A stretch of 64,000 nucleotides of DNA from an uncultured Oleiphilaceae bacterium (GCA_913060665.1 CAJXUY010000003.1:124001-188000), one strand, 5' to 3'; counted from the stretch's first letter, positions 51,446 to 60,939 are shown. Made by a program: numbers and translations. The notes: generated from the sequence alone by a model not told the origin.

Positions 51446-52495
51446 CTAAGTGGACTTTTCTTCATGCAAGACCAAGGCTTTTTCTGTCAGCTCTCGACCA
51501 AGCTGAATAAGCTCGGGCGCTTTATGGTAATCAAACGTTTTACACGTATCCTTTGGAATATTAACCAGAACATCTGGCGGGTAGCCTGCCAACTTGTATT
51601 GAGTCAGCGCGCTTTGCATAGCCTCAAACGACAAGTTCATAATATCAATCATGCCGAACGGTAGTTTATGGGACGCCTGAACGATCTCAAAATCATTCTG
51701 TTCAGAATCACCAATTTCATCATTACCAATTTCATCATTACCAATTTCATCATCAACCATGGGTTGCAGCACTGGGTCTGAGACCCTTTCAGTTATGTCG
51801 TCTCGATTAGCCACCTGACCACCATTAGATTCTTTATCGAACAAAGAAGATGCTTTCGTTTTCATACGACCCATCCACTGATCAATTTTCGATTCTTCCT
51901 GATGATTGTAAACATCTCGAAGTCGTATGTTAGAACCGTTCTCCCACCCTAAGTTAACTGCGACTATCAAGTCTGCATGAGATGAAATGGTGGGGAATAT
52001 AGGCAGTGGATTAAGTAGCCCGCCATCCACCAGTAATCGCTCACCCAATATAACTGGAGCCATTAAACTAGGGATAGCCACCGACGCTCTTACTGCCTGA
52101 TGTAGCGGCCCTTCTTGAAACCAGATTTCTTTATGAGCTAATAAGTCGGTGGCCACCGCGGTATAGGGTATAGGCAAGTCTTCTATATTGATTTCACCGA
52201 TTAACTCACGGACAAACGAAAATACGCGATTCCCTCTGATAGCCCCGGGGGATGAGAATGATAGGTCTACTAGTTTAAGCACATCAAGCTGGTCGAGACC
52301 TGTAGCCCAATCCTTGAACTCTGTTAGTTTATTGGCCGCGTAAACAGCACCCACCATCGCCCCAACTGAACAACCTGCGACCGCAATAACCTCATATCCA
52401 CGCTCTTGAAGGATTTCAATTGCGCCAATGTGAGCATATCCTCGCGCGCCCCCGCTGCCCAGAACTAGTGCGACTGTTTTACCGTTTCCACTCAT
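51446..52495 (-). CDS. Patatin-like phospholipase (RssA/YchK type)
   Basis: Serine lipid acyl hydrolase of the bacterial RssA-like group. The oxyanion hole GSGGARG is at 13-19, nucleophile Ser43 in GCSVG, and Asp157 in the DGG motif, so the dyad is complete. Beyond the core (about residue 200) lies an acidic linker containing three 5-residue repeats (DEIGN) and then a conserved helical tail. It has no signal peptide and is probably cytoplasmic. It follows the DUF4892 gene on the same strand. Confidence 0.88.
   Translation of the reverse strand: MSGNGKTVALVLGSGGARGYAHIGAIEILQERGYEVIAVAGCSVGAMVGAVYAANKLTEFKDWATGLDQLDVLKLVDLSFSSPGAIRGNRVFSFVRELIGEINIEDLPIPYTAVATDLLAHKEIWFQEGPLHQAVRASVAIPSLMAPVILGERLLVDGGLLNPLPIFPTISSHADLIVAVNLGWENGSNIRLRDVYNHQEESKIDQWMGRMKTKASSLFDKESNGGQVANRDDITERVSDPVLQPMVDDEIGNDEIGNDEIGDSEQNDFEIVQASHKLPFGMIDIMNLSFEAMQSALTQYKLAGYPPDVLVNIPKDTCKTFDYHKAPELIQLGRELTEKALVLHEEKST
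51710..51754 (-). repeat. In-frame 15-bp tandem repeat in the patatin gene
   Basis: Three 15-bp units (51710, 51725, 51740), the first two identical and the third differing in its last base, encode a DEIGN repeat in a linker downstream of the catalytic domain. Unit number can change without frameshift. Confidence 0.9.
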
Positions 52496-52535
52496 AATGA
52501 TTATCTCATCACGTTAAACACTGCACACTCAACAC

Positions 52536-53456
52536 TTATTTATTGACTACCAATACCTCTACGCGGTTCCCCGAATGAATCCCTCGGCCATAAGGAACCA
52601 AAGGCCCTACTCCCATAACCGTTAACCTATTCCCATCAACACCTCGTTTTTTAAGAAGCGTTGCAACCTGCTCTGCTGCTTCTGTGGATCGGACCAAGCC
52701 ATTTTTCGTAGAACTGTGCCCTAGCTGAAAATGCCCGACGATATACACATGCAATTGAGTGTCAGCCTGAGATAGCTCAATAATTTTGTTAATGTCCGAT
52801 AACGCCGGATTAATTGATACAACACCATTTAGATCATATTTAAATACAAATATAGCGTTATTATCAGCGAGCACTGTAGGCGCTACTGCTGAAGGTAAAG
52901 GAGTGTTTAGCTTCAACGTTTCTACATGTGCGTATACGCGCCTATTGCCACGCTCAACAGCATAAACACTAACTAACCATTGCTGCTGGCCTTTTTGAAT
53001 GGACGCTGAAAGATAAAACTGGGAAGCGTCTTTGCCATATAGCTTGGCGTTGTTGAAAATATCTTGAGCCCAACTACTACTTCTGGCGCAGTCTCGACTG
53101 GCGCACTGATATAGAATATTGCCACCTAGCTGCTTTATCGCTGATAGATAATGATTAAACGCCTGATCGGTGGTATGTCCATCATTAATGCGATAAGTTT
53201 CTTTCACCCCTGCCACATCGACTCTAAGCTCATTTTCAATTCGAAGCTGGTTATTAATCCGTTTGGGCACTGAATTGGGGACGAGATAATCTTCATCTTT
53301 GAACGTATCTGATGAAGAAAGGCTGGAATGTGCATACGGCGCTATTGATAACGCTTCAGCAAGCGAAAACTGACTCACCGACATGCCGACCAACCCGATC
53401 CACATCACCGTTAATAGTGACGTGAAACCTGCAGTACTGCGCTTTTCAACAACCAT
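52536..53456 (-). CDS. DUF4892 and OmpA-C-like domain envelope protein
   Basis: Exported protein of 306 residues with a signal anchor (TSLLTVMWIGLVGMSVSQFSLA, about 12-34). The DUF4892 part is about 45-190 (CASRDCARSSSWAQDIFNN). The C-terminal 75 residues are an OmpA-like peptidoglycan-binding fold: VGHFQLGHSS, RSTEAAEQVATLLKKRGV and NRVEVLV. It is probably a periplasmic protein attached to the cell wall; function unknown. It lies between the patatin gene and a hydrolase gene on the same strand, with gaps of 40 and 96 nt. Confidence 0.8.
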   Translation of the reverse strand: MVVEKRSTAGFTSLLTVMWIGLVGMSVSQFSLAEALSIAPYAHSSLSSSDTFKDEDYLVPNSVPKRINNQLRIENELRVDVAGVKETYRINDGHTTDQAFNHYLSAIKQLGGNILYQCASRDCARSSSWAQDIFNNAKLYGKDASQFYLSASIQKGQQQWLVSVYAVERGNRRVYAHVETLKLNTPLPSAVAPTVLADNNAIFVFKYDLNGVVSINPALSDINKIIELSQADTQLHVYIVGHFQLGHSSTKNGLVRSTEAAEQVATLLKKRGVDGNRLTVMGVGPLVPYGRGIHSGNRVEVLVVNK

Positions 53457-53552
53457 ATTTTAACCCTTTCCATTTTGGTGAAGTATTGGTCATACTTTAC
53501 GTGTAGTGATAGTAACTAACCTCTTCAGCCCTGATAACACTTAAAAATTACA

Positions 53553-54416
53553 TCAAGCATCGGCGTAAATAAAGTCATTAACAATCCTTCCAGTTTTCGC
53601 AACATCACCGTCTAAATGAAAGTGATGGTGACCTGAAACCAGATGAGTTTCAAGGTTCGATAGATAAGCAAGTCTTGGATTATGGTTTGTTTCTAATGAA
53701 ACATAGCCGTCAGATGCCGCAATTAGACAAACAGGGCAACCGACCGACTCCATAAAGCCTCGAACTTGCGCCTCTGAGAGGCGCACAAGCGAAGGTTCCC
53801 TGAGGCGTGAGTCTGTGGCCCACTTGTACCCCTTACCAGTTTTAACCAAGCCCCGCTGCAACAACACTCGTGCAGCGGACGCATCAATTTTACCAAAACC
53901 TCCCAGCCTTGCAGATACTGCGTCATCGAATGTTTGATAAACGGTCGAAGGTCGAGGAGTCGATAAGCAAATTTTACTAATCGCTTTCTTTAATTGCTCG
54001 GCTACTTTTTCCTCTTTATCAGTCATAGGGCCAAAAGAGTCTAGCAATATTAACCGATCGACTATGCCAGGTATTGCAGTCGCCGTCAGTAGCCCGATGA
54101 TGCCGCCCAGCGAATGACCAAGAACAACGATGTTTTTGAGTTCTAATACTCTAATAAAGCTTACAATATCAACCACATAGTCCAACAGATGGTATATTTG
54201 TCCCCGCTCTCGATGATCGCTTAAGCCATGACCCGGTAAGTCTAGTGCGATTAATCGGATATCGGACAAATCCATATTTTGTGCCAAACAATCAAATGAA
54301 GCGGCATTATCTAACCATCCATGAATGGCCAAAACGGGCGTACCCTCGGGGTTGCCCCTTTCAACAAATGCGAGTTTTATTCGATCAGTTTGGATAGTTT
54401 TATCAACAGACATCAT
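53553..54416 (-). CDS. Cytoplasmic alpha/beta-hydrolase
   Basis: Hydrolase fold with AIHGWLDNAASFD, nucleophile motif GHSLGG and terminal histidine within SGHHHFHLDG. No signal peptide, so cytoplasmic; the substrate is unknown. The frame opens at a GTG (54422), but adjacent ATGs at 54416 and 54413 are better. The family resembles serine hydrolase-like/MEST-type enzymes by the HGWLDN motif. Confidence 0.85.
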   Translation of the reverse strand: MMSVDKTIQTDRIKLAFVERGNPEGTPVLAIHGWLDNAASFDCLAQNMDLSDIRLIALDLPGHGLSDHRERGQIYHLLDYVVDIVSFIRVLELKNIVVLGHSLGGIIGLLTATAIPGIVDRLILLDSFGPMTDKEEKVAEQLKKAISKICLSTPRPSTVYQTFDDAVSARLGGFGKIDASAARVLLQRGLVKTGKGYKWATDSRLREPSLVRLSEAQVRGFMESVGCPVCLIAASDGYVSLETNHNPRLAYLSNLETHLVSGHHHFHLDGDVAKTGRIVNDFIYADA

Positions 54417-54514
54417 TAGCACTTCTGTTTATCACAAGAGTTTGATCCACAATATGGTTTAATTTAAACCCCAACGCTTAGCGAGAACCCTAGAATTCAA
54501 CAAAAACTCAGAGC

Positions 54515-55291
54515 TTATTCACTTCGATTAAACAATGAGCGATAGTTTCTCGTGGTAATATTAGCGATTTCCTCGATGCTAACGCCTTTTAGGTCAGCAA
54601 TACAACGAGCAACCTCTGGTACATACTTAGGTTCATTAGGCTTACCGCGATAAGGAACTGGCGCTAAATAAGGCGAGTCTGTTTCAATCAATATTCGGTC
54701 GAGTGGCACATTTCTCACGACTGAACGCAACTCTTCTGCATTCTTAAAGGTCACGATACCTGAAAAAGAGATGTAATAGTTCAGGTCTAACGCTTTTTTT
54801 GCCATATCCCAACTCTCAGTAAAACAGTGGAGCACACCACCGATATTAGCATCACCTTCAGAGGCAATAATATCTAACGTGTCTTTTCTTGCATCACGAG
54901 TATGAACAATAACCGGCTTACTTGTAAGCTTAGAAGCATTCAAATGAATCGCAAAGCGAGACTGTTGCTCGGCCTTACGATCTTCACTGTAATAATAATC
55001 TAGCCCCGTCTCACCGATGGCTATGACTTTTGGATGCTCCGCTAACGACAATAAGCGTTCTAACGTAGGCTCTTCACCCACATCAGTCCCCGGGTGAACA
55101 CCTACCGATGCATATACACTGCTATAGTGATCTGCAGTTGCCAATACCTTATCAATATTTTCGAGATCAATAGCGACACATAACATCTCGCTCACCCCCG
55201 CTTCTCGAGCGGCATCTATCGCGCCATCAAGCCCTGCTTCGTATTTATCGAGTTTTAAGCGGTCAAGGTGGCAGTGAGAATCAACAAACAT
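54515..55291 (-). CDS. TatD-family metal-dependent DNase/hydrolase
   Basis: Metal-dependent hydrolase of the YcfH/TatD group. The metal-binding DSHCHLD start (His6, His8), IGETGLDYYY (Glu ligand), VIVHTRDA, VLHCFTE and IETDSPYLAPVPYRGKPNEP are all present. The length of 258 residues is normal. It lies after pilZ, as in other gammaproteobacteria, but a strong terminator lies between them. Confidence 0.93.
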   Translation of the reverse strand: MFVDSHCHLDRLKLDKYEAGLDGAIDAAREAGVSEMLCVAIDLENIDKVLATADHYSSVYASVGVHPGTDVGEEPTLERLLSLAEHPKVIAIGETGLDYYYSEDRKAEQQSRFAIHLNASKLTSKPVIVHTRDARKDTLDIIASEGDANIGGVLHCFTESWDMAKKALDLNYYISFSGIVTFKNAEELRSVVRNVPLDRILIETDSPYLAPVPYRGKPNEPKYVPEVARCIADLKGVSIEEIANITTRNYRSLFNRSE

Positions 55292-55303
55292 TTAGTACTC
55301 CAC

Positions 55304-55337
55304 AAAAAAAGGCCAGCAACACCTGTCTACCAGCCTT
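55304..55337 (-). terminator. Intrinsic terminator between pilZ and tatD-family gene
   Basis: Minus-strand AAGGC...GCCTT stem extended by G-U pairs, followed by TTTTTTT. It lies 71 nt after the pilZ stop and only 13 nt before the tatD-family start, so that gene would need readthrough or an antitermination step. Confidence 0.65.
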
Positions 55338-55408
55338 ATAGTTTAATAGCTCTTGTATCCTATACCTTAAACGTAGTTCCATCCTTGTAACTTGCTTTTC
55401 ATGTATCG

Positions 55409-55759
55409 TTACATTGTATGTGTAGGGCGATCAGAGTTTAAAGACCCGGCAAGATAGGTTTCAATTTTATTTTTTGCGGTTTCGTCTTCGCCATTAAACT
55501 GAACGCCGATCCCCGCTGCGCGATTGCCTTGAGCCCCCTTAGGAGTGACCCAAATAACCTTCCCCGCGACGGGAATTTTTTCAGGCTCATCCATCAGGTT
55601 CAACAAGAGAAACACCTCATCTCCGAGATGGTAACTCTTAGATGTGGGGATAAATAACCCACCATTTTTAATAAAGGGCATATAGGCAGCATAAAGTACT
55701 GCTTTATCTTTAATCGTTAGGGTTAGTATACCGCTACGAGCACCAAAGCCAGGTGGCAT
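55409..55759 (-). CDS. pilZ: Type IV pilus PilZ protein
   Basis: 116-residue single PilZ domain needed for type IV pilus assembly (works with PilB/FimX in relatives). It lacks the RxxxR and DxSxxG c-di-GMP motifs, as true PilZ does; visible instead are YAAYMPFIKNGGLFIPT and VTPKGAQGNRAAGIGVQF. The start has AAGGAAG upstream. It sits downstream of holB in the conserved holB-pilZ-tatD order and fits the presence of fimV in the window. Confidence 0.93.
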   Translation of the reverse strand: MPPGFGARSGILTLTIKDKAVLYAAYMPFIKNGGLFIPTSKSYHLGDEVFLLLNLMDEPEKIPVAGKVIWVTPKGAQGNRAAGIGVQFNGEDETAKNKIETYLAGSLNSDRPTHTM

Positions 55760-55865
55760 TACACATTCTTCCTTTAGTTTTATTGTAGGTATCTGTTCAT
55801 TGTATATAACTGTTTATTGTAGATAAATATAAAATATAATCCAGAGTCTTCAACAAGACGCTCTG

Positions 55866-56921
55866 CTATACTGGCTTCTTCTGCATCAATTCACTCCAGC
55901 CAACCAACAAATTCTCTATCAAAATCTGATTATTAGGGTTGGTTTTACGAGCAACCAAATCACAAGACGTCTGGATTTTATCCAGTAATTCATAAAAACG
56001 CCCTGCAGGGTGCTTTCCTGCCAAATACTGAACCATCTTCAACAGGGTATCATCTTTTACCCACTGCGAGTCGCTTGTCATGGAGTAACGGATTAACTGC
56101 TGTACCCAAGTCACATTCCAGGCCAAGACAATCTGAAGTTCATATTTTTGCCACTTAGCTGCTACCGATACCACCGTCGCCTCACGTTTCAACACCTTCG
56201 CCAAGTCTTTAATCATCGACTGCTTTTGAGTCACCGCTTCACTTTCAGACATCTCGTAGGCTTTAATAGGACTACCTGCTGCAAGCTCTAGAAGATCCTC
56301 ATGCAATGAACTATTTGGCAGCGCAAGCATTAGCCAATCTAATGACTGACGATGATTAGGCATTGGAAAGTCGATAACCTGACAGCGTGACCTTATGGTT
56401 GCCAGCATGCGCCCAGGCTGATCCACAATAAGTAAAATTAAACTCTTTTGTGACGGTTCTTCAAGTGATTTTAGCAACGCATTTGCTGCATTATGATTCA
56501 TTGCTTCCGCTGGGCAAATAATCGCAATTTTATACCCACCTTGCTGGCTTGATTTTGAGATATACTCATTTAACTGACGAATCTGATCAACTTTTACAAC
56601 CGTAGACTTTTCCTCTGGTGAGAAGTAACGAATATCAGGGTGTGCCTCTGCTCCCACTAACTTACAATTTTTACAGTGCCCACATGGCGAAGGGCCTTTC
56701 GTCGCACTATCATGATCAAATGGATGCTCACATAACACTAAATTTGCAAGCGTGCCTGCGAATCGCTTTTTCCCTGTCCCCGATGTTCCGCTTAGCATTA
56801 GCGCATGAGGAAGGCGCCCTGAAGAATAGACATCTGTCAGCTTTTCCCACTGCGTCGATTGCCATGGATAATGCAACTCGGGAATACTGGCGGCCGATGC
56901 ATTGCCTAAACTATCATTCAT
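55866..56921 (-). CDS. holB: DNA polymerase III delta-prime subunit
   Basis: Clamp-loader subunit. Features are LSGTSGTGKKRFA (P-loop-like), the zinc-binding CGHCKNCK, ANALLKSLEEPS and TIRSRCQVIDFP. The frame starts with a TTG at 56936; the ATG at 56921 (MNDSLGN) is a likelier start, and neither has a strong ribosome site. Length is about 350. Normally tmk precedes holB; here a transglutaminase gene does. Confidence 0.93.
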   Translation of the reverse strand: MNDSLGNASAASIPELHYPWQSTQWEKLTDVYSSGRLPHALMLSGTSGTGKKRFAGTLANLVLCEHPFDHDSATKGPSPCGHCKNCKLVGAEAHPDIRYFSPEEKSTVVKVDQIRQLNEYISKSSQQGGYKIAIICPAEAMNHNAANALLKSLEEPSQKSLILLIVDQPGRMLATIRSRCQVIDFPMPNHRQSLDWLMLALPNSSLHEDLLELAAGSPIKAYEMSESEAVTQKQSMIKDLAKVLKREATVVSVAAKWQKYELQIVLAWNVTWVQQLIRYSMTSDSQWVKDDTLLKMVQYLAGKHPAGRFYELLDKIQTSCDLVARKTNPNNQILIENLLVGWSELMQKKPV

Positions 56922-56958
56922 AAACGTATTGTCCAAGATTACCCGCAGTCATAGAGTT

Positions 56959-59028
56959 CTACTTAATGCCTCTAGAAGTCTTAATAGCTTTAGCTAGCGC
57001 CTTCCCTTGCTGTTTCATACTGCGAAGAAGTCGCTCCCTTTCAGCCGTACTTTCAGAACCACCATACTGTAATAGATTAAAGCTTTGTGATAGGTAGTTC
57101 AGCGCATTTTGATGCTCAGGGTACAATGTACTTAAGCGGCTGGTAAACTGCCACGGTGTTTCGCCAACAGCCCTCTTTAAACCCACTTTTTCAAGAGACT
57201 TACAAATGCGTTCGAATTCTATCACGACTTTGTCTGCGGGCCCTTGTTTTTTGCTGTACCCCAACACCACAAAAGCAAGCATGACAATCCCCCCGCCTAT
57301 AATAGCCATAATCATCGCCAGTGACTGAAACGAAATAGCCCCAAACCAACGGCTTAATAAATTGTACTGAGTTTGACCATCATAACCCACGACCCATTTT
57401 TGCCAGCTGTAGTTCATCGCATCCAAGCGTAAACGCACCCATCTAATAATTTCTACATTATTATAACGTGCTGATGCAAACGCATTATCTGATAAAAAAC
57501 TGCCCTCCTCTTTTACGGCCTCTTGCAAACCTTTTTCAATACGATCAGGCGCAACCATTGCCGTAGGGTCATATCGCTGCCAGCCAAGGCCATCCATCCA
57601 TACCTCCACCCATGCGTGGGCATCATATTGATGCACCATCAGGTAACCTTCTTGTTGGTTGACCTCTCCCCCCTGATAACCCACGACTACCCGGGACGGA
57701 ACACCTGCCAACCGCAACATATACACTAAGCTGCCGGCATAATGGGCACAAAACCCTCGTCTTGTCTCGAACAAGAACCGGTCAAAAAATTCATCTTGCA
57801 TTAGAGGTGGACGAAGCGTGTAATAAAAAGGCTGCTGCGTAAAGTACGTCATTAGGTATTGCGTTAATTCAGCGGTTGTTAACCCTTGAGAGATAAGCCC
57901 AGAAACAAACGCCCTCGTTTCAGGGTTTCCTGACCTCGGTAGCTGGGTATACCGCTTGAACGCTTCGCGACTAAGCTCACCAGATAAGCGCGGTACCCTA
58001 TCACTTTCGATTTGAGGCTTAGCGCTTATTTCATCAGGGTCATATGTCAGTTTATAACGAGTGGGCTGAATAATATTACTTTTAAACCGTACATACCCAC
58101 GCTTACTCAGCTCGATATTGTTTGAAGCTAACTCAGAATTAACCAATGCATAAGCCCACTTATTGTTAGTGGGCTCGATTAATACACTATAACTCGCCAT
58201 ACCATCTTTGTTAAACGTACGCACTTCACTTAGCTTTCCCATAAATGAACGGGGTATATTTTCGCTGGAGCGCCAAGTGTCCTCTTCTAGTAGGTCCAAT
58301 TCTAACCCTCGCCAATATAATTGGTTTTGAGGTGGAACCCCCTCTGAAAACGATACTCTAAATGCTCGTGCCGATGACTGGGTTAACGCTGCAATCTGTC
58401 CCGGCGACATTGAATCACTGATCCCCGTGTAGGCCTTTCCAGTCGATAAAGGGATACTCCACAAAGGGGCTATCCTGGGGAAAAACATGAACACCGCAAT
58501 CACCAATGGCACGGCAATTAACAGCAATTTTAACAATTCAAAAAGTCTTATTTTAGGCGGTATACTTAGCTGTCCCTTATGCAGCGAAAACAATACAGAC
58601 AACACTATGAAAGCCGAACTGATCTGATAAAGAGCCGTTAAGAAAGATTGCGAAAACAAAAACTGGCATGCGCAGAGATAAAGCAATATAAAACTAAACA
58701 AGTAACAGTCTTTGGAGAATTTAACTTCAATTAGCTTCAATGAAACAGACAAGACAAAAAATGCGACCGCGGTCTCTACTGAGAACTGATGCCTGTACGT
58801 CAAATAGAACCCTGCGACTGCAATGATCACCAGCAATGTTTTTAGGGCGGTACTTGGATAACCCAACCAACCTTTAAAAATACCGCCTCGCCATAACGCG
58901 AGCGCCACTGACACCGCCACCAACCAACTCGCTACATTTCCATAATGAGGTAGCATGACAATAAAAAACGCAACCAATAAAAGGAATAACGATCTTCGAG
59001 GTACCAGCTTGTCTTGGCCTAATTTCAT
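56959..59028 (-). CDS. tgpA: Transglutaminase-like membrane protein TgpA
   Basis: Inner-membrane protein with about six N-terminal helices (DUF3488), a large periplasmic transglutaminase-like domain and one C-terminal helix (IIGGGIVMLAFVVLGY). The Cys-His-Asp triad motifs are RRGFCAHYAGS, DAHAWVEVW and RYDPTAM. In Pseudomonas aeruginosa TgpA is essential, with unknown substrate. I start at the ATG at 59028, with AAGGA upstream; the frame reaches a GTG at 59073 overlapping the DUF58 gene. It is downstream of that gene by 17 nt. Confidence 0.9.
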   Translation of the reverse strand: MKLGQDKLVPRRSLFLLLVAFFIVMLPHYGNVASWLVAVSVALALWRGGIFKGWLGYPSTALKTLLVIIAVAGFYLTYRHQFSVETAVAFFVLSVSLKLIEVKFSKDCYLFSFILLYLCACQFLFSQSFLTALYQISSAFIVLSVLFSLHKGQLSIPPKIRLFELLKLLLIAVPLVIAVFMFFPRIAPLWSIPLSTGKAYTGISDSMSPGQIAALTQSSARAFRVSFSEGVPPQNQLYWRGLELDLLEEDTWRSSENIPRSFMGKLSEVRTFNKDGMASYSVLIEPTNNKWAYALVNSELASNNIELSKRGYVRFKSNIIQPTRYKLTYDPDEISAKPQIESDRVPRLSGELSREAFKRYTQLPRSGNPETRAFVSGLISQGLTTAELTQYLMTYFTQQPFYYTLRPPLMQDEFFDRFLFETRRGFCAHYAGSLVYMLRLAGVPSRVVVGYQGGEVNQQEGYLMVHQYDAHAWVEVWMDGLGWQRYDPTAMVAPDRIEKGLQEAVKEEGSFLSDNAFASARYNNVEIIRWVRLRLDAMNYSWQKWVVGYDGQTQYNLLSRWFGAISFQSLAMIMAIIGGGIVMLAFVVLGYSKKQGPADKVVIEFERICKSLEKVGLKRAVGETPWQFTSRLSTLYPEHQNALNYLSQSFNLLQYGGSESTAERERLLRSMKQQGKALAKAIKTSRGIK

Positions 59029-59045
59029 TAAATGTTTATCCTTCA

Positions 59046-60008
59046 CTACGCCATAGCCAGAGCCCGTAAACACGCCATTTTATGACTTTCACCTTGCGAA
59101 GGTTCAATAACGCCTCCAGGAAACTCCACCCCAAAGCATAACCCCTTACGACTGAAATTCAGAACGTCATGACACAAATAACTTAGCCTCTGCTCTTTGT
59201 TTCCACCGCTATAGTCGCGATAGCGAAGCCAGCATGTAGACGAAGGCGTACCATCAAAATCTTTAACATATAACTCACCCTTCGATGCATAATGCTTCCA
59301 GGCTATTCTGGCAGGGGAGTCTCCAACAGCATAATCACGCAAACCCGCAAGTTCTTCCTCTCCTTTTACCGCCACACCTTGCGCTGACTCTTCACCTCGA
59401 AAGCCCTCAGAAAGCAGAAGATCACCTTTAATAGGCTCAGGAAATATTAATGCGGGTCTTTCGAATTCCAACCAGGTCCATGCCCGAATTAACCCCAAAG
59501 GGTATACCGTTTCCAATCGAATCCGACCCAGTGTTACAGGGCCCCTGCTCGTAGACCGCTTCGATAATTCCAGTGTAGCGACTTCGGATGCCGCGACATC
59601 AACTGTCTTTATGGGTTGTTGAGGTAGAGCAAAATTTAGAGATTCACAATATTGATTTGATTTACTCTTAAGTACAAATGAAAAAACCGCTTGTTCATTA
59701 ACAAAACACTCATTGGTTGCGACTAGCGATAAATTTAGACCAGCAAGATTCTTAAAACAAAATATAATCGAGAAAACAAACAATGCACCCAACAAAAATG
59801 TAAAAAGATAAATCAAACTACTTTGATAGTTGATAGCCGTTAATAGCAACAACAATAGTAAACCGGCGAACATGCCACCTTCTTTAGTCGGAAAAATATA
59901 CACATTCCTCTGCGTGAGTGTCTTTATATCTGACGGAGGGCTCCGTCTAACAACCCACCTGAAAAAGATTTCTCTCACCCGTGCTTTAATTTTACTAATA
60001 GCCACCAT
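59046..60008 (-). CDS. DUF58 membrane protein, partner of TgpA
   Basis: Two N-terminal membrane helices (FAGLLLLLLLTAINY and YLFTFLLGALFVFSIIF) followed by a beta-rich part and the DUF58 signature DYAVGDSPARIAWKHYA. Such proteins normally form an operon MoxR-ATPase/DUF58/TgpA. Here the MoxR gene is not upstream; the next gene is on the opposite strand. The frame begins at a TTG (60020); I use the ATG at 60008. Confidence 0.87.
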   Translation of the reverse strand: MVAISKIKARVREIFFRWVVRRSPPSDIKTLTQRNVYIFPTKEGGMFAGLLLLLLLTAINYQSSLIYLFTFLLGALFVFSIIFCFKNLAGLNLSLVATNECFVNEQAVFSFVLKSKSNQYCESLNFALPQQPIKTVDVAASEVATLELSKRSTSRGPVTLGRIRLETVYPLGLIRAWTWLEFERPALIFPEPIKGDLLLSEGFRGEESAQGVAVKGEEELAGLRDYAVGDSPARIAWKHYASKGELYVKDFDGTPSSTCWLRYRDYSGGNKEQRLSYLCHDVLNFSRKGLCFGVEFPGGVIEPSQGESHKMACLRALAMA

Positions 60009-60264
60009 AAAACCACTCAAATAAGCCCAATAATCAAACTGTTACCTACTACGGTCAGTTTCTTTACGATTAATAACAAAATATGATACACAGACACTTG
60101 AAAAACGCCCAAATAAGTCAAATACTGGGGAGTATAAGAGATACTAATAAAAAGAGCTGTACCTGAGTGCATTTGGTTCACGTTAGCCATGCTAAGGTGT
60201 TAACAACCTTTCACTCAAACCATAAAAACATCTCAATCGACTCAAACCACAAAAGAGAACGGTC

Positions 60265-60927
60265 ATGAAAAACAAAACAACATCAATCATCACTAAAGCA
60301 AGACCGAATGCTTTTGTTGGAGGACGTGCTGTTTTGGGTGTTTCAACCCTAGCCGCTTTACTATCATCTGGTGTGTCTGCCGATGTAAAATCTCTTACTA
60401 GCTCCGAGCTCACCGAAACCTATATTAAAGACTCTACCATTATAGTGACCCCGAAGAGAAAGAAAAAAGACCCCCAGAAAAAAAAGCTAGGGAGCATTAC
60501 TATATCGCCGGCAGAGCCTGAAAAAACGGAAGAAGAAGAGCGTCTCGAGTTTGCCCAAATCTTAGAAGAAACTGATGCACAAACCGAAGGCGCGATCCTT
60601 AACGTAGAAGAACAATTGAGAGAGTTAGCATTTTCGACAACAGGCCCCCAAATAGAAGCTCTTAGACCTAAAGTACCTGACGTAGAATTCCCTTATGGAA
60701 CCGCACCAGAATTCGACTTTATAGACATAAATGAGAACTTTACTTACGCTCCCATTGGGAACGACCTTGGGTTAAGCAGAACAGATAATCAGTTGACGTT
60801 TTCGTTTGGTAATTTGCCGGGGGTGAACACCATCAACATGCCACAAGGCATTAATGAAGGGCCTGTCTTGCTGGTACCCAGACAAGGTGGTGGTTTTGAT
60901 CTGACGATTGATATTCCTCAGAACTAA
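60265..60927 (+). CDS. Small exported protein of unknown function
   Basis: 220 residues with an unusually long N-terminal signal: positive region MKNKTTSIITKARPNAFVGGR, then hydrophobic VLGVSTLAALLSSGVSA with an Ala-x-Ala-like cleavage near residue 40. The mature part starts DVKSLTSSELTETYIKDSTIIV, followed by a basic patch (KRKKKDPQKKKLG), an acidic helix (EKTEEEERLEFAQILEET) and a Pro/Asp/Phe-rich tail with repeated aromatic residues. No enzyme motifs. It is read divergently from the DUF58 gene and converges on the lipoprotein gene at 61094. Function not recognised. Confidence 0.7.
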   Translation: MKNKTTSIITKARPNAFVGGRAVLGVSTLAALLSSGVSADVKSLTSSELTETYIKDSTIIVTPKRKKKDPQKKKLGSITISPAEPEKTEEEERLEFAQILEETDAQTEGAILNVEEQLRELAFSTTGPQIEALRPKVPDVEFPYGTAPEFDFIDINENFTYAPIGNDLGLSRTDNQLTFSFGNLPGVNTINMPQGINEGPVLLVPRQGGGFDLTIDIPQN

Positions 60928-60939
60928 TAGCAGAACTGC

